From: an uncultured Massilimicrobiota sp.
Lineage (GTDB): Bacteria; Bacillota_I; Bacilli_A; Erysipelotrichales; Coprobacillaceae
Length of the DNA stretch: 32,921 nucleotides
Direction: 5' to 3'
Assembly: GCA_944325245.1 (NCBI GenBank)
Contig: CALUZM010000019.1
Span: 1 to 32,921 of the forward strand
Shown here piece after piece: positions 25,901 through 32,921 of this stretch (positions within the stretch are counted from its first letter, which is position 1; every line of letters begins with the position of its first letter). A program made the translations under genes and the position numbers. The notes beneath the pieces are model-generated. The model saw only the letters and a program-made list of their open reading frames with translations, was not told the DNA's origin and searched no databases.

Positions 25901-27421
25901 ATAGTGGAATAATGTTGGATGTTTTTGACTCAACATAGCAAGTGGAATATCTGTTCCCATGGATGCTGTTGGTTCAATACCATTTTTTGCCATTGGTAAA
26001 ATCATATCTTTGACGTCTTCATAAGTATAACTAAAAATCTTGTATAAGATATCACGATCACTTTGACTATGAATATGAGATTTTTTATCTGGTGCTGGTA
26101 AATCTTTTAAGTGTAATAAATAATAATCCAGCCATTCTCCATAAGGATGTTCTTTAGCATAGCTCATTTTGCAGACTTCATCTTCAATCAGCTGTTGTTT
26201 TTGTGTATCAACTAATAACATTTTTCCTGGCTGAAGACGTGATTTTTTGACAATATGACTTTCATCAATGTCTAAAACACCAACTTCTGATGATAAAATC
26301 AAAGTCTGATCATCCAAAATATAATAACGTGATGGTCTTAATCCATTTCTATCTAAAGTGGCTCCCATGGAAATACCATCAGAAAATAAAATAGCAGCTG
26401 GTCCATCCCATGGTTCCATCATTGTTGCATAATAGTGATAAAAGTCTTTTTTCTCTTGTGACATAGCTGTATTTTTCCATGGTTCTGGAATCAATAACAT
26501 CATAGCTTTAGCTAATGGCATCCCATTCATATATAAGAATTCTAACGTATTATCTAGCATAGCTGAATCTGAACCATGCACATCGACAATTGGGAAAACC
26601 TTTGTCATATCTGATGAAAAATACTTTGAATCTAATGTTTCTTCTCTCGCCAGCATACGATTGGCATTTCCTCTAATTGTATTGATTTCTCCATTATGAG
26701 CAATCATACGATTAGGATGTGCTCTTTGCCAGCTTGGATTCGTATTGGTAGAAAAGCGTGAATGCACTAAAGCAATCGCACTATGATAATCATGATCCTG
26801 TAAATCATCATAAAATTGTCTTAACTGATGAACAAGAAACATGCCTTTATAAACAATTGTTGATGAAGATAAGGAAACCACATATGTCTGTGGTGAAGAT
26901 TTTTCAAATTCGCGTCGAATCACATATAAAACTCTTTCAAAGTCCATTCTTTGTTGACAAGTTTTAGGCTTTTCAATAAAGCATTGCATAATATAAGGCA
27001 TACAATCTTTCGCTTTTTGACCTAAAATCTCTTCATGGCAAGGTACTTCTCGCCATCCTAAAAATGTTGCCTGATGCTTTAAGACAATACGCTCTAAAGT
27101 TTTCATAGCTTTTTGTCTTGTCAGTGTATCTTGAGGTAAAAAAAACATACCTACTGCATAATCATATGGTTGAGGTAAAGCCATATGGAGATCATGGGCA
27201 ATTTTATTGAAAAAACGATGTGAAATCTGTAATAAGATACCGACTCCATCACCAACTTCTCCACTGGCATCTTTTCCAGCACGATGTTCCAGTTTTTCTA
27301 CAATGGTTAATGCCTGATCCACAACCTGATAATCCTGTCGTCCATCAATATGAACAACAGCTCCAATACCACAGGCATCATGCTCTCTGACATTATGTAG
27401 CCCCTGATTATACTCTTTCAT
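22940..27421 (-). CDS. gltB: Glutamate synthase large (alpha) subunit
   Basis: A 1493-residue GOGAT alpha subunit. It releases ammonia from glutamine and adds it to 2-oxoglutarate, giving two glutamates. The N-terminal class II amidotransferase begins at the nucleophile C17 (HDACGIG); the 16 residues before it are the expected short propeptide. Then come the central domain, the FMN synthase domain with SGEGGENP and the 3Fe-4S cysteines of CNLDTCPVG (about residue 1120), and the C-terminal GXGXG beta-helix. The frame is open to an ATG at 27454, but that overlaps asnB and has no ribosome site, while AAAGGATG precedes the ATG at 27421. It forms a complex with GltD. Confidence 0.97.
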   Translation of the reverse strand: MKEYNQGLHNVREHDACGIGAVVHIDGRQDYQVVDQALTIVEKLEHRAGKDASGEVGDGVGILLQISHRFFNKIAHDLHMALPQPYDYAVGMFFLPQDTLTRQKAMKTLERIVLKHQATFLGWREVPCHEEILGQKAKDCMPYIMQCFIEKPKTCQQRMDFERVLYVIRREFEKSSPQTYVVSLSSSTIVYKGMFLVHQLRQFYDDLQDHDYHSAIALVHSRFSTNTNPSWQRAHPNRMIAHNGEINTIRGNANRMLAREETLDSKYFSSDMTKVFPIVDVHGSDSAMLDNTLEFLYMNGMPLAKAMMLLIPEPWKNTAMSQEKKDFYHYYATMMEPWDGPAAILFSDGISMGATLDRNGLRPSRYYILDDQTLILSSEVGVLDIDESHIVKKSRLQPGKMLLVDTQKQQLIEDEVCKMSYAKEHPYGEWLDYYLLHLKDLPAPDKKSHIHSQSDRDILYKIFSYTYEDVKDMILPMAKNGIEPTASMGTDIPLAMLSQKHPTLFHYFKQQFAQVTNPPIDSLREEVVVDTTVYLGSNGNLLQDQSDNCQVLEINNPILDSRDMDKLKQLNRDGFHSQVISLLYYKGISLTEALDQLFLDCDKAYRQGVNILILSDKGVDDNHLVIPSLLAVSAVESHLVKTKRKTAMSIVLESGEPRDVHQFACLLGFGVTAIYPYLAHECIMEMIQLNMLDKEENKAIEDYNHAVLKGIVKIAAKMGISTLQSYQSAQIFEVVGLKEDIMENYFPNTVYRVGEKGLADIEADIHYYHDHAFDPLGLKTDTSLKSLGFHKFRRGPQSEVHMYSPETIVLLQRATQSGDYALFKEYSHQLESQPFALRHLLEFDTTQRHSIPLNEVESVEEIVKRFKTGAMSYGSISKEAHECLAVAMNRLGGKSNSGEGGENPERLYTEANSAIKQVASGRFGVTSEYLVSAKEIQIKMAQGAKPGEGGHLPGQKVYPWIAKTRYSTPGVTLISPPPHHDIYSIEDLAQLIYDLKNANRDARISVKLVSESGVGTIASGVAKAGAQVILISGYDGGTGAAPQSSIHYAGLPWELGLAEAHQSLIENDLRTRVVLETDGKLMTGRDVAVAALLGAEEFGFATAPLVTMGCVMMRVCNLDTCPVGIATQNAELRKRFKGKPEYVMNFMIFIAQELREIMAQLGFHSIDEMVGHMEVLKVKPEYQELESFFTKKDLNVHFQKENVFDFHLEDSQDLKVLLPRFLSYLETKQPHQETIHISSLDRSLGTLLGSEITKRFQNNLQDDTYQIECIGGAGQSFGAFIPKGLTMQVEGDANDYFGKGLSGGKLIIHPSSNAQFVAQDNVIVGNVALYGATSGEAYISGRAGERFAVRNSGAIAVVEGCGDHGLEYMTGGKVVVLGKTGKNFAAGMSGGIAYVLDKDHDLYLRLNKELVTMQEVKQHKDIEDLKLLLQKHVQYTGSLLAKDILESFEAWIPHFKKIVPVNYAHMLENIESFEKQGYSHDEAALMAFKEVHQ

Positions 27422-27434
27422 TAAATCATCCTTT

Positions 27435-29015
27435 CTATTTTCCACTGTCTCCATAGTTTTCTAAAAATCTAGCAGAAGGATCGTTCACCTGACAACCTTC
27501 CCAATTTGGATTTGGCATCCAGAATCCTTTGACCATATGGGCCTGATGAGGATAATATTTTTCAAAGATTTCGCGATATAATAATGACTCTTTTGTAAAT
27601 GGTTGCGCAAAATCATATTTCTGTCTTTTTTCTTCAAATTCCTGATCACTATAATACTGATTTGCATAAGCTTTAATTTCATCACTTAATGAATGTCCCA
27701 CTGCATCAGAAAAAGCAGCTTTTTCACGCATTAAGATATCTTGAGGTAAATATCCTCTATCAAACGCTTTACGTAATAAATACTTTCCTTTTCCATAATT
27801 ATTCATTTTTAATGTTGGATCAATATGCATAACATAGTCCACAAAAGCCAAATCCCCAAAAGGCACACGTGCTTCTAAGGAATGAACACTGATACAACGA
27901 TCGGCACGTAAGACATCATACATATAAATTTCTCGAATACGTTTTTCAGCTTCCTTTTGAAACTCCTTGGCATTTGGTGCAAAATCGGTATATTTATAAC
28001 CAAATAATTCATCTGAGATTTCACCTGTTAATAAAACTCTAATATCTGTATGTTGATGAATATACTGACAGACAAGATACATACCAATAGATGCACGAAT
28101 CGTTGTAATATCATAAGTTCCTAAAGCTGCAATCACAGGTTCTAAAGCATTAAGAACATCATCTTTGGTAATGATGACTTCTGTATGTTCACTACCAATA
28201 AAATCTGCAACTTCTTTAGCATATTTTAAGTCAATGGCATCTTCTTCCATCCCAATCGCAAATGTACGAATTGGTTTTTTTAATAGACGGGATGACACTG
28301 CACAAACAAGTGAAGAATCTAATCCTCCACTTAATAAGAAACCAAGTGGTGCATCAGCATCAAGTCTTTTTTCAATGCCTTTGACTAATAAATCATGTAT
28401 CTTTGTATAAATCGTATCAAGATCATCATGATGATAGTTTTCCACCAGGCTCATATCTCGATAACAAACAAACTCCCCATTTTGATAATAATGTCCTGGT
28501 GGAAAAGGTATAATCTCATCACAGATTCCAACTAAATTTTTTGCTTCTGAGGCAAAGACAATGTGCTGATTTTGATCATAGCCATAAAATAATGGGCGAA
28601 TCCCGATAGGATCTCTGGCCGCAATAAATTCTTTTGTATCACCATCAAAAAGAATCAATGCAAATTCTCCATCTAATTCTTTAAACATGTCTACACCCAT
28701 TTTTTGATAAAGAGGAAGCAGGATTTCACAATCACTCTCCCCTTGAAAGTCAAAGCCCTGCTTCATTAATTCTTCTTTTATTGGTCTAAAACCATAGATT
28801 TCACCGTTGCATACAACATAATGATTCCCTCTTTGAAATGGTTGCATACCATATTCATTTAATCCCATGATGGATAAACGTTGAAATCCTAATAATCCTT
28901 CGCCTGTATCTACAATACGCATAGCATCAGGTCCCCTGGTATGTGTTCTTTCAAACCCCTTTAAGAAAACTTCTTCTGATACATGTTGTGCACAATATCC
29001 CATAATCGAACACAT
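27435..29015 (-). CDS. asnB: Asparagine synthetase, glutamine-hydrolysing (AsnB)
   Basis: A 526-residue AsnB, making asparagine from aspartate, ATP and glutamine. The N-terminal class II amidotransferase domain has nucleophile C2 (MCSIMGYC), QRLSIMG and NGEIYG (70-75). The C-terminal synthetase domain has the ATP pyrophosphatase loop SGGLDSS (229-235), TGEISDELFGY and LEARVPFGD. An in-frame ATG at 29021 would put two residues before the Met-Cys and lies only 2 bp from AGGGG, so the ATG at 29015 is chosen; it leaves the cysteine at position 2, as catalysis needs. Being inside the nitrogen operon, between glutamine synthetase and glutamate synthase, suggests control by nitrogen status. Confidence 0.96.
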   Translation of the reverse strand: MCSIMGYCAQHVSEEVFLKGFERTHTRGPDAMRIVDTGEGLLGFQRLSIMGLNEYGMQPFQRGNHYVVCNGEIYGFRPIKEELMKQGFDFQGESDCEILLPLYQKMGVDMFKELDGEFALILFDGDTKEFIAARDPIGIRPLFYGYDQNQHIVFASEAKNLVGICDEIIPFPPGHYYQNGEFVCYRDMSLVENYHHDDLDTIYTKIHDLLVKGIEKRLDADAPLGFLLSGGLDSSLVCAVSSRLLKKPIRTFAIGMEEDAIDLKYAKEVADFIGSEHTEVIITKDDVLNALEPVIAALGTYDITTIRASIGMYLVCQYIHQHTDIRVLLTGEISDELFGYKYTDFAPNAKEFQKEAEKRIREIYMYDVLRADRCISVHSLEARVPFGDLAFVDYVMHIDPTLKMNNYGKGKYLLRKAFDRGYLPQDILMREKAAFSDAVGHSLSDEIKAYANQYYSDQEFEEKRQKYDFAQPFTKESLLYREIFEKYYPHQAHMVKGFWMPNPNWEGCQVNDPSARFLENYGDSGK

Positions 29016-29041
29016 CGTCATAACCCCTCTCTTTTATGATT

Positions 29042-31135
29042 TTATAAAATACCAAATAATAGTTTGCCATATGTTGGGAATGGCCATACACTTTCGGCAG
29101 TTAATGTTTCTAATTCATCGCATGGTGCACGTAAAGCACTCATAGCTGGAATCACTTCATCTCGATAATAGAAAGCTGCCTTTTCAAAGTCTTCAATCGC
29201 TTCAGCTTCTTTTAAGACTTTATCTAAATGTTTTGTTGCTTTGAAAGCTTTATCTAATAATGTAGAAACATCTTTTAAAGTTTCTTTTTCATAAACATTA
29301 TCTAACTGTGCAACTTCTGCTTTCATAGCACATGTTTGTGCTAAATCATATGAATATTGACTAACAGCTGGTAAGATTTCTTTTTGAGCCATATTCACCA
29401 TTGTTAAAGCTTCAATATGCAAAATCTTAACATATTCTTCCATCATAATTTCATAACGAGAACGAACTTCCTCTTCATCAAAGACTTTATGTCTCTTAAA
29501 TAAATCAATATTTTCATCTTTAATAAAATATGGTAAAGCATCTGGTGTTGTACGTAAGTTCAATAATCCACGTTTCTTAGCTTCTTCTACCCATGAATCA
29601 TCATAACCATTTCCATTGAAAATAATACGTTTATGTTCTTTGATTGTATCTTGGATTAAAGCATGTAATGCTGATGAGAAATCAGATGCTTTTTCTAGAA
29701 TATCAGCAAAACCTTTTAATTCATCTGCAATCACTGTATTTAAGACAATATTACATCCGGCAATAGATGAACTTGAACCTGGCATACGGAATTCAAATTT
29801 ATTTCCTGTAAAAGCAAATGGAGAAGTACGGTTACGATCTGTTGTATCCTTAGGGAATTTAGGTAAGACATGAGCCCCAATCTTCATGACTTCTTTTTCC
29901 TTAGAATCATATGGACAATCTTCTTCAATAGCTTTTAAGATTTCAGCTAATTCATCACCTAAGAAAACAGAGATAATAGCTGGTGGTGCTTCGTTAGCTC
30001 CTAAACGGTGATCATTACCTGCAGTCGCAACAGATAATCTCAATAAATCCTGATGTTCATCAGCTGCTTTAATAACAGCACATAAGAATAATAAGAATTG
30101 AGCATTTTCATGTGGTGTTTCACCTGGTTCTAATAAGTTCACTCCTGTATCTGTTGATAATGACCAGTTATTATGTTTACCACTTCCATTAATACCATCA
30201 AATGGTTTTTCATGTAATAAAGCCACTAAACCATGTTTTTTCGCAATTCTTTGAATCAATTCCATTGTTAATTGGTTATGATCAGTCGCAATATTTGTGG
30301 TAGAGAAAATAGGTGCTAATTCATGTTGAGCTGGTGCTACTTCATTATGCTCTGTTTTCACTAAGACACCCAATTTCCATAATTCTTCATTCAAATCATT
30401 CATAAATTCCTGAACTCTACTCTTGATTGTTCCAAAGTAATGATCTTCCATTTCCTGTCCTTTTGGAGATGGTGCACCAAATAAAGTACGTCCTGTATAA
30501 ATCAAGTCTTTTCTTTGTTCATAATATTTTTTATCAACTAAGAAATATTCTTGTTCAGGTCCAACTGTTGTTTTGACATTCTTGACATCTTCATTACCAA
30601 ATAATTTTAAGATACGTAATGCCTGTTTGTTGATAGCCTGCATACTTCTTAATAATGGTGTCTTTTTATCTAAGGCATGTCCTGAATATGAACAGAATGC
30701 TGTAGGAATACATAAAACGCCATTTTTAATAAAAGCATAAGAAGTTGGATCCCAAGCTGTATATCCTCTGGCTTCAAATGTTGCACGCAATCCCCCATTT
30801 GGGAAAGATGATGCATCTGGTTCACCTTTAATCAATTCTTTACCAGAAAATTCCAAAATGACTTTTCCATTTTTGTTTGTTCCAATAAAACCATCATGTT
30901 TTTCAGCTGTTACACCTGTCATTGGCTGAAACCAGTGTGTGTAATGTGTAGCCCCATGTTCCACTGCCCAATCTTTCATCGCATTGGCAACAGCATTTGC
31001 AATCTTGATATTTAAAGATTTCCCCTCCTTGATTGTTTTTTGAAGCTCTCTGAAAGTATCTTTCGCAAGTCTTTCTTCCATGACTTCTTCATCAAATACC
31101 AAAGTTCCAAAAATATCAGTTATTTTCTTTTCCAT
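29042..31135 (-). CDS. glnN: Type III glutamine synthetase
   Basis: A 697-residue glutamine synthetase of the GSIII class (the usual length is about 700-730, against about 445-470 for GSI). It joins ammonia to glutamate using ATP. GSIII hallmarks are visible: [30 protein letters not shown], the ATP/glutamate loop [10 protein letters not shown], and [19 protein letters not shown], holding metal and substrate residues. A GTG at 31144 is in frame but sits on the ribosome site; AAGGAG is 8 bp from the ATG at 31135. It heads the operon glnN-asnB-gltB-gltD-amt-glnK (gaps of 11-26 bp). GSI-type feedback features and a neighbouring glnR are absent. Confidence 0.97.
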   Translation of the reverse strand: MEKKITDIFGTLVFDEEVMEERLAKDTFRELQKTIKEGKSLNIKIANAVANAMKDWAVEHGATHYTHWFQPMTGVTAEKHDGFIGTNKNGKVILEFSGKELIKGEPDASSFPNGGLRATFEARGYTAWDPTSYAFIKNGVLCIPTAFCSYSGHALDKKTPLLRSMQAINKQALRILKLFGNEDVKNVKTTVGPEQEYFLVDKKYYEQRKDLIYTGRTLFGAPSPKGQEMEDHYFGTIKSRVQEFMNDLNEELWKLGVLVKTEHNEVAPAQHELAPIFSTTNIATDHNQLTMELIQRIAKKHGLVALLHEKPFDGINGSGKHNNWSLSTDTGVNLLEPGETPHENAQFLLFLCAVIKAADEHQDLLRLSVATAGNDHRLGANEAPPAIISVFLGDELAEILKAIEEDCPYDSKEKEVMKIGAHVLPKFPKDTTDRNRTSPFAFTGNKFEFRMPGSSSSIAGCNIVLNTVIADELKGFADILEKASDFSSALHALIQDTIKEHKRIIFNGNGYDDSWVEEAKKRGLLNLRTTPDALPYFIKDENIDLFKRHKVFDEEEVRSRYEIMMEEYVKILHIEALTMVNMAQKEILPAVSQYSYDLAQTCAMKAEVAQLDNVYEKETLKDVSTLLDKAFKATKHLDKVLKEAEAIEDFEKAAFYYRDEVIPAMSALRAPCDELETLTAESVWPFPTYGKLLFGIL

Positions 31136-31155
31136 ATCTATCACTCCTTATCACA

Positions 31156-31176
31156 TAAACGCTTATTTTTCGTTTA
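31156..31176. promoter_or_regulatory. Inverted repeat in the glnN leader
   Basis: TAAACG-N9-CGTTTA lies just downstream of the expected glnN transcription start, between promoter and ribosome site. It could be a roadblock operator for a nitrogen regulator or a small RNA hairpin. It does not match the GlnR box (TGTNA-N7-TNACA). Confidence 0.35.
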
Positions 31177-31186
31177 CTTATTTTGC

Positions 31187-31215
31187 ATTATGCTACAAAG
31201 CGTTATCTTTGTCAA
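31187..31215 (-). promoter_or_regulatory. Promoter of the glnN nitrogen operon
   Basis: On the minus strand TTGACA (31210-31215), a 17-bp spacer and CATAAT (31187-31192) give a good vegetative promoter about 50 nt upstream of the glnN start. No sigma-54 -24/-12 motif is seen. Confidence 0.8.
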
Positions 31216-31253
31216 TGATTTTTTATCATTTCAATAAATTATTATTACACCTA

Positions 31254-31282
31254 TTGAAAAATATTCATCTTTTCGATATAAT
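31254..31282 (+). promoter_or_regulatory. Promoter of purF
   Basis: TTGAAA (31254-31259), a 17-bp spacer and TATAAT (31277-31282). Transcription should begin near 31289, right at the first base of the long leader stem. Confidence 0.85.
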
Positions 31283-31288
31283 AAACGC

Positions 31289-31379
31289 GAATAGGAGATA
31301 TTGAATCCTAAAAATATCAATATTTGTTTAACATCTTATACAGATTTCAATATATGATATCCATCTCCTATTCTTTTTT
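31289..31379 (+). promoter_or_regulatory. Structured purF leader with terminator, candidate riboswitch or attenuator
   Basis: GAATAGGAGAT (31289-31299) is perfectly complementary to ATCTCCTATTC (31363-31373), which is followed by TTTTTT: an intrinsic terminator whose 5' arm is the very start of the transcript. The 63 nt enclosed have further pairing. The ATATTGA next to the 5' arm can pair with TCAATAT at 31317-31323, or with the second copy at 31347-31353, so two alternative folds exist. I find no purine-riboswitch, T-box or PyrR-type consensus. A leader controlling purF by early termination is the likely role; the ligand or protein is unknown. Confidence 0.6.
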
Positions 31380-31399
31380 ATAATTTAAGGAGAATAAAA

Positions 31400-32803
31400 A
31401 TGACTGATGATTTAAAAGAAATTCATGAAGAGTGTGGTGTTTTTGGTGTCTTTCAGCATCAGAATGCTGCTAATCTCTGTTATTATGGTTTACATGCCCT
31501 TCAGCATCGTGGACAAGAAGGCGCTGGTATTTTAGTTGCGAATGATCATAAACTTTCTATTCATAAAGGAGAAGGATTGGTCACAGAAGTTTTTAATAAT
31601 AAAAAATTGAATCAGATGAATGGTATTCACGCTATTGGTCATGTGCGCTATTCAACTGCTGGTGGTGGTGGTATTATGAATGTACAGCCATTGCTTTTTA
31701 GAACCATGGCAGGTGACATGGGAATTTGTCATAATGGAAATATTGTGAATGCTAATGTATTAAAAGCTGAACTTGAAGAACATGGCAGTATTTTTTCATC
31801 TTCATCTGATACTGAAATCTTAGGACATTTAATCAAACGTCAAAAAGGACATATGATAGATCGTATCTGTGCTTCTTTAGAAAAATTAGATGGAGCTTTT
31901 GCTTTTTTGATTCTTTTAGAAGATCGTCTCTATGCAGTGAGAGATCGTTATGGATTAAGACCCTTAGCGATTGGACAGCTTCCTAATGGAGCGTATGTCT
32001 TTGCCTCAGAAACATGTGCATTAGACATTGTTGGTGCTAAATTTCTAAGAGATGTCGAACCAGGTGAAATTGTCAGAGTCAAAGATAACCAATTGCTATC
32101 TCGTCTTTATACAAAACAGCCTATACATGATAAGATCTGTGCTATGGAATATGTTTATTTTTCTCGCCCTGATAGCATTCTTGATGGCATTAATGTTCAT
32201 ACGACGCGTAAAAATGCTGGAAAGCAGCTCTTTTTGGAAAGTCCTGTTGATGCTGATATCGTCATTGGTGTTCCAGATTCATCTATATCTGCGGCTATTG
32301 GATATTCAGAAGCTTCTCATATTCCTTATGAAATGGGACTGATTAAAAACAAATATGTTGGAAGAACATTTATCCAGCCAACACAAGAATTAAGAAATCA
32401 GGGAGTACGTATGAAACTTTCTGCTGTTTCTTCCATTGTTAATCAAAAAAGAGTCATCATGATTGACGACTCTATTGTGCGAGGAACAACATCCAAACGT
32501 ATTGTGTCCCTATTAAAAGAAGCAGGAGCTACAGAAGTTCATGTCAGAATTGCTTCTCCTGCAATCAAATATCCTTGTTTCTATGGTGTAGACACATCTA
32601 CTCTTGATGAATTGATTTCTCACAAGATGACAACACAGGAACTTTGCACTTATATTGGTGCGGATTCCTTAGCTTTCATCAGTGAAGAAGGACTTCAAAA
32701 ATCTATTCATTTTAAAAAAGAACATACCTGTGATTTATGTATGGCATGTTTCAACAGAAAATATGTCACACCACTCTATGATAATGAATTTCAGGACGAT
32801 TAA
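31400..32803 (+). CDS. purF: Amidophosphoribosyltransferase (glutamine PRPP amidotransferase)
   Basis: A 467-residue PurF, catalysing the first committed step of purine synthesis: PRPP plus glutamine to phosphoribosylamine. It starts with an 11-residue propeptide (MTDDLKEIHEE) before the nucleophile C12 (CGVFG), as in the Bacillus enzyme. Cysteines near 246, 392, 443 and 446 (KICAMEY, PCFYG, CDLC) match the 4Fe-4S ligands of the oxygen-sensitive Bacillus type. The PRPP loop is VIMIDDSIVRGTTS (351-364). The ribosome site AAGGAG is 7 bp before the ATG. A terminator follows, so it is apparently monocistronic rather than part of a long pur operon. It is divergent from glnN, the source of its glutamine. 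Confidence 0.97.
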   Translation: MTDDLKEIHEECGVFGVFQHQNAANLCYYGLHALQHRGQEGAGILVANDHKLSIHKGEGLVTEVFNNKKLNQMNGIHAIGHVRYSTAGGGGIMNVQPLLFRTMAGDMGICHNGNIVNANVLKAELEEHGSIFSSSSDTEILGHLIKRQKGHMIDRICASLEKLDGAFAFLILLEDRLYAVRDRYGLRPLAIGQLPNGAYVFASETCALDIVGAKFLRDVEPGEIVRVKDNQLLSRLYTKQPIHDKICAMEYVYFSRPDSILDGINVHTTRKNAGKQLFLESPVDADIVIGVPDSSISAAIGYSEASHIPYEMGLIKNKYVGRTFIQPTQELRNQGVRMKLSAVSSIVNQKRVIMIDDSIVRGTTSKRIVSLLKEAGATEVHVRIASPAIKYPCFYGVDTSTLDELISHKMTTQELCTYIGADSLAFISEEGLQKSIHFKKEHTCDLCMACFNRKYVTPLYDNEFQDD

Positions 32804-32830
32804 AAATAAATATTTCTAATGTCTCATATA

Positions 32831-32872
32831 AAACGACAGTGAATATCGTTAATGATACTCATTGTCGTTTTT
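32831..32872 (+). terminator. Intrinsic terminator of purF
   Basis: A long imperfect hairpin with arms AAACGACAGTGA and TCATTGTCGTTT, followed by a T run. It begins 27 bp after the purF stop. Confidence 0.75.
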
Positions 32873-32921
32873 GATATAAGTCAATTATGGAAACTAACAC
32901 ATTATTCAATCCAATAAAAAG

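Noticed and set aside
27422-27454. N-terminal extension of gltB to an ATG at 27454
   Set aside because: No ribosome site, overlap with asnB, and it would lengthen the propeptide before the catalytic cysteine beyond what is usual.
31283-31380. Guanine/adenine (purine) riboswitch before purF
   Set aside because: The conserved purine-riboswitch core around P1 and its loop sequences is not present; only the terminator-like helix is seen.

Overview
The window is AT-rich bacterial chromosome and most resembles a gut Bacillota (Firmicutes), probably of the Erysipelotrichia/Coprobacillaceae type. The reasons are strong AGGAGG ribosome sites, consensus TTGACA/TATAAT promoters, a CIRCE heat-shock operator, a type III glutamine synthetase, Soj/Spo0J-type ParAB and FakB/DegV and VanY-like genes. 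The taxonomic placement is inference. I see no tRNA, rRNA, CRISPR array, complete insertion sequence or intact prophage.

Left part (1-9.1 kb). On the minus strand lie a large DECH-box superfamily 2 helicase with two predicted membrane helices, a small DUF5684-like membrane protein and a DegV/FakB fatty-acid-binding protein. On the plus strand is a two-gene FtsX/MacB-type ABC transporter. Its ATPase has an unusual extra C-terminal domain of about 200 residues, and a MerR-type operator/promoter seems to precede the pair. The transporter converges on parA-parB across one perfect hairpin that contains both stop codons.

Middle part (9.1-15.3 kb). A small heat-shock protein gene is under an excellent promoter overlapped by CIRCE. 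A gene-poor stretch with a tandem repeat follows, then a vanY-dut-capA operon (D,D-carboxypeptidase lipoprotein, dUTPase, CapA-type lipoprotein). On the plus strand are a flavodoxin, then a zinc-dependent phospholipase C-family gene translationally coupled to an Atg22/UMF1-like transporter.

Right part (15.3-32.9 kb) is a glutamine-centred block. A six-gene minus-strand operon, glnN-asnB-gltB-gltD-amt-glnK, covers ammonium uptake and sensing, glutamine synthesis, and conversion of glutamine to glutamate and asparagine. It is followed by carA-carB (carbamoyl phosphate from glutamine). Divergent from glnN is purF (glutamine PRPP amidotransferase, first step of purine synthesis). Glutamine synthetase therefore sits with four different glutamine-consuming amidotransferases.

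Most of the unexplained signal is regulatory. carAB has its own promoter, a 26-codon leader ORF with a U-rich end and a strong intrinsic terminator just before carA; this has the architecture of pyrBI-type UTP-sensitive attenuation. purF has a leader of about 110 nt whose first bases form an 11-bp helix with a U-tailed terminator arm 63 nt downstream and which matches no purine riboswitch I know. I do not see a clear undescribed multi-gene system. The best candidates for novelty are these two leaders, the membrane-anchored helicase and the ABC ATPase C-terminal domain. Several starts are moved downstream of the longest possible start, on ribosome-site spacing or the position of a catalytic cysteine.
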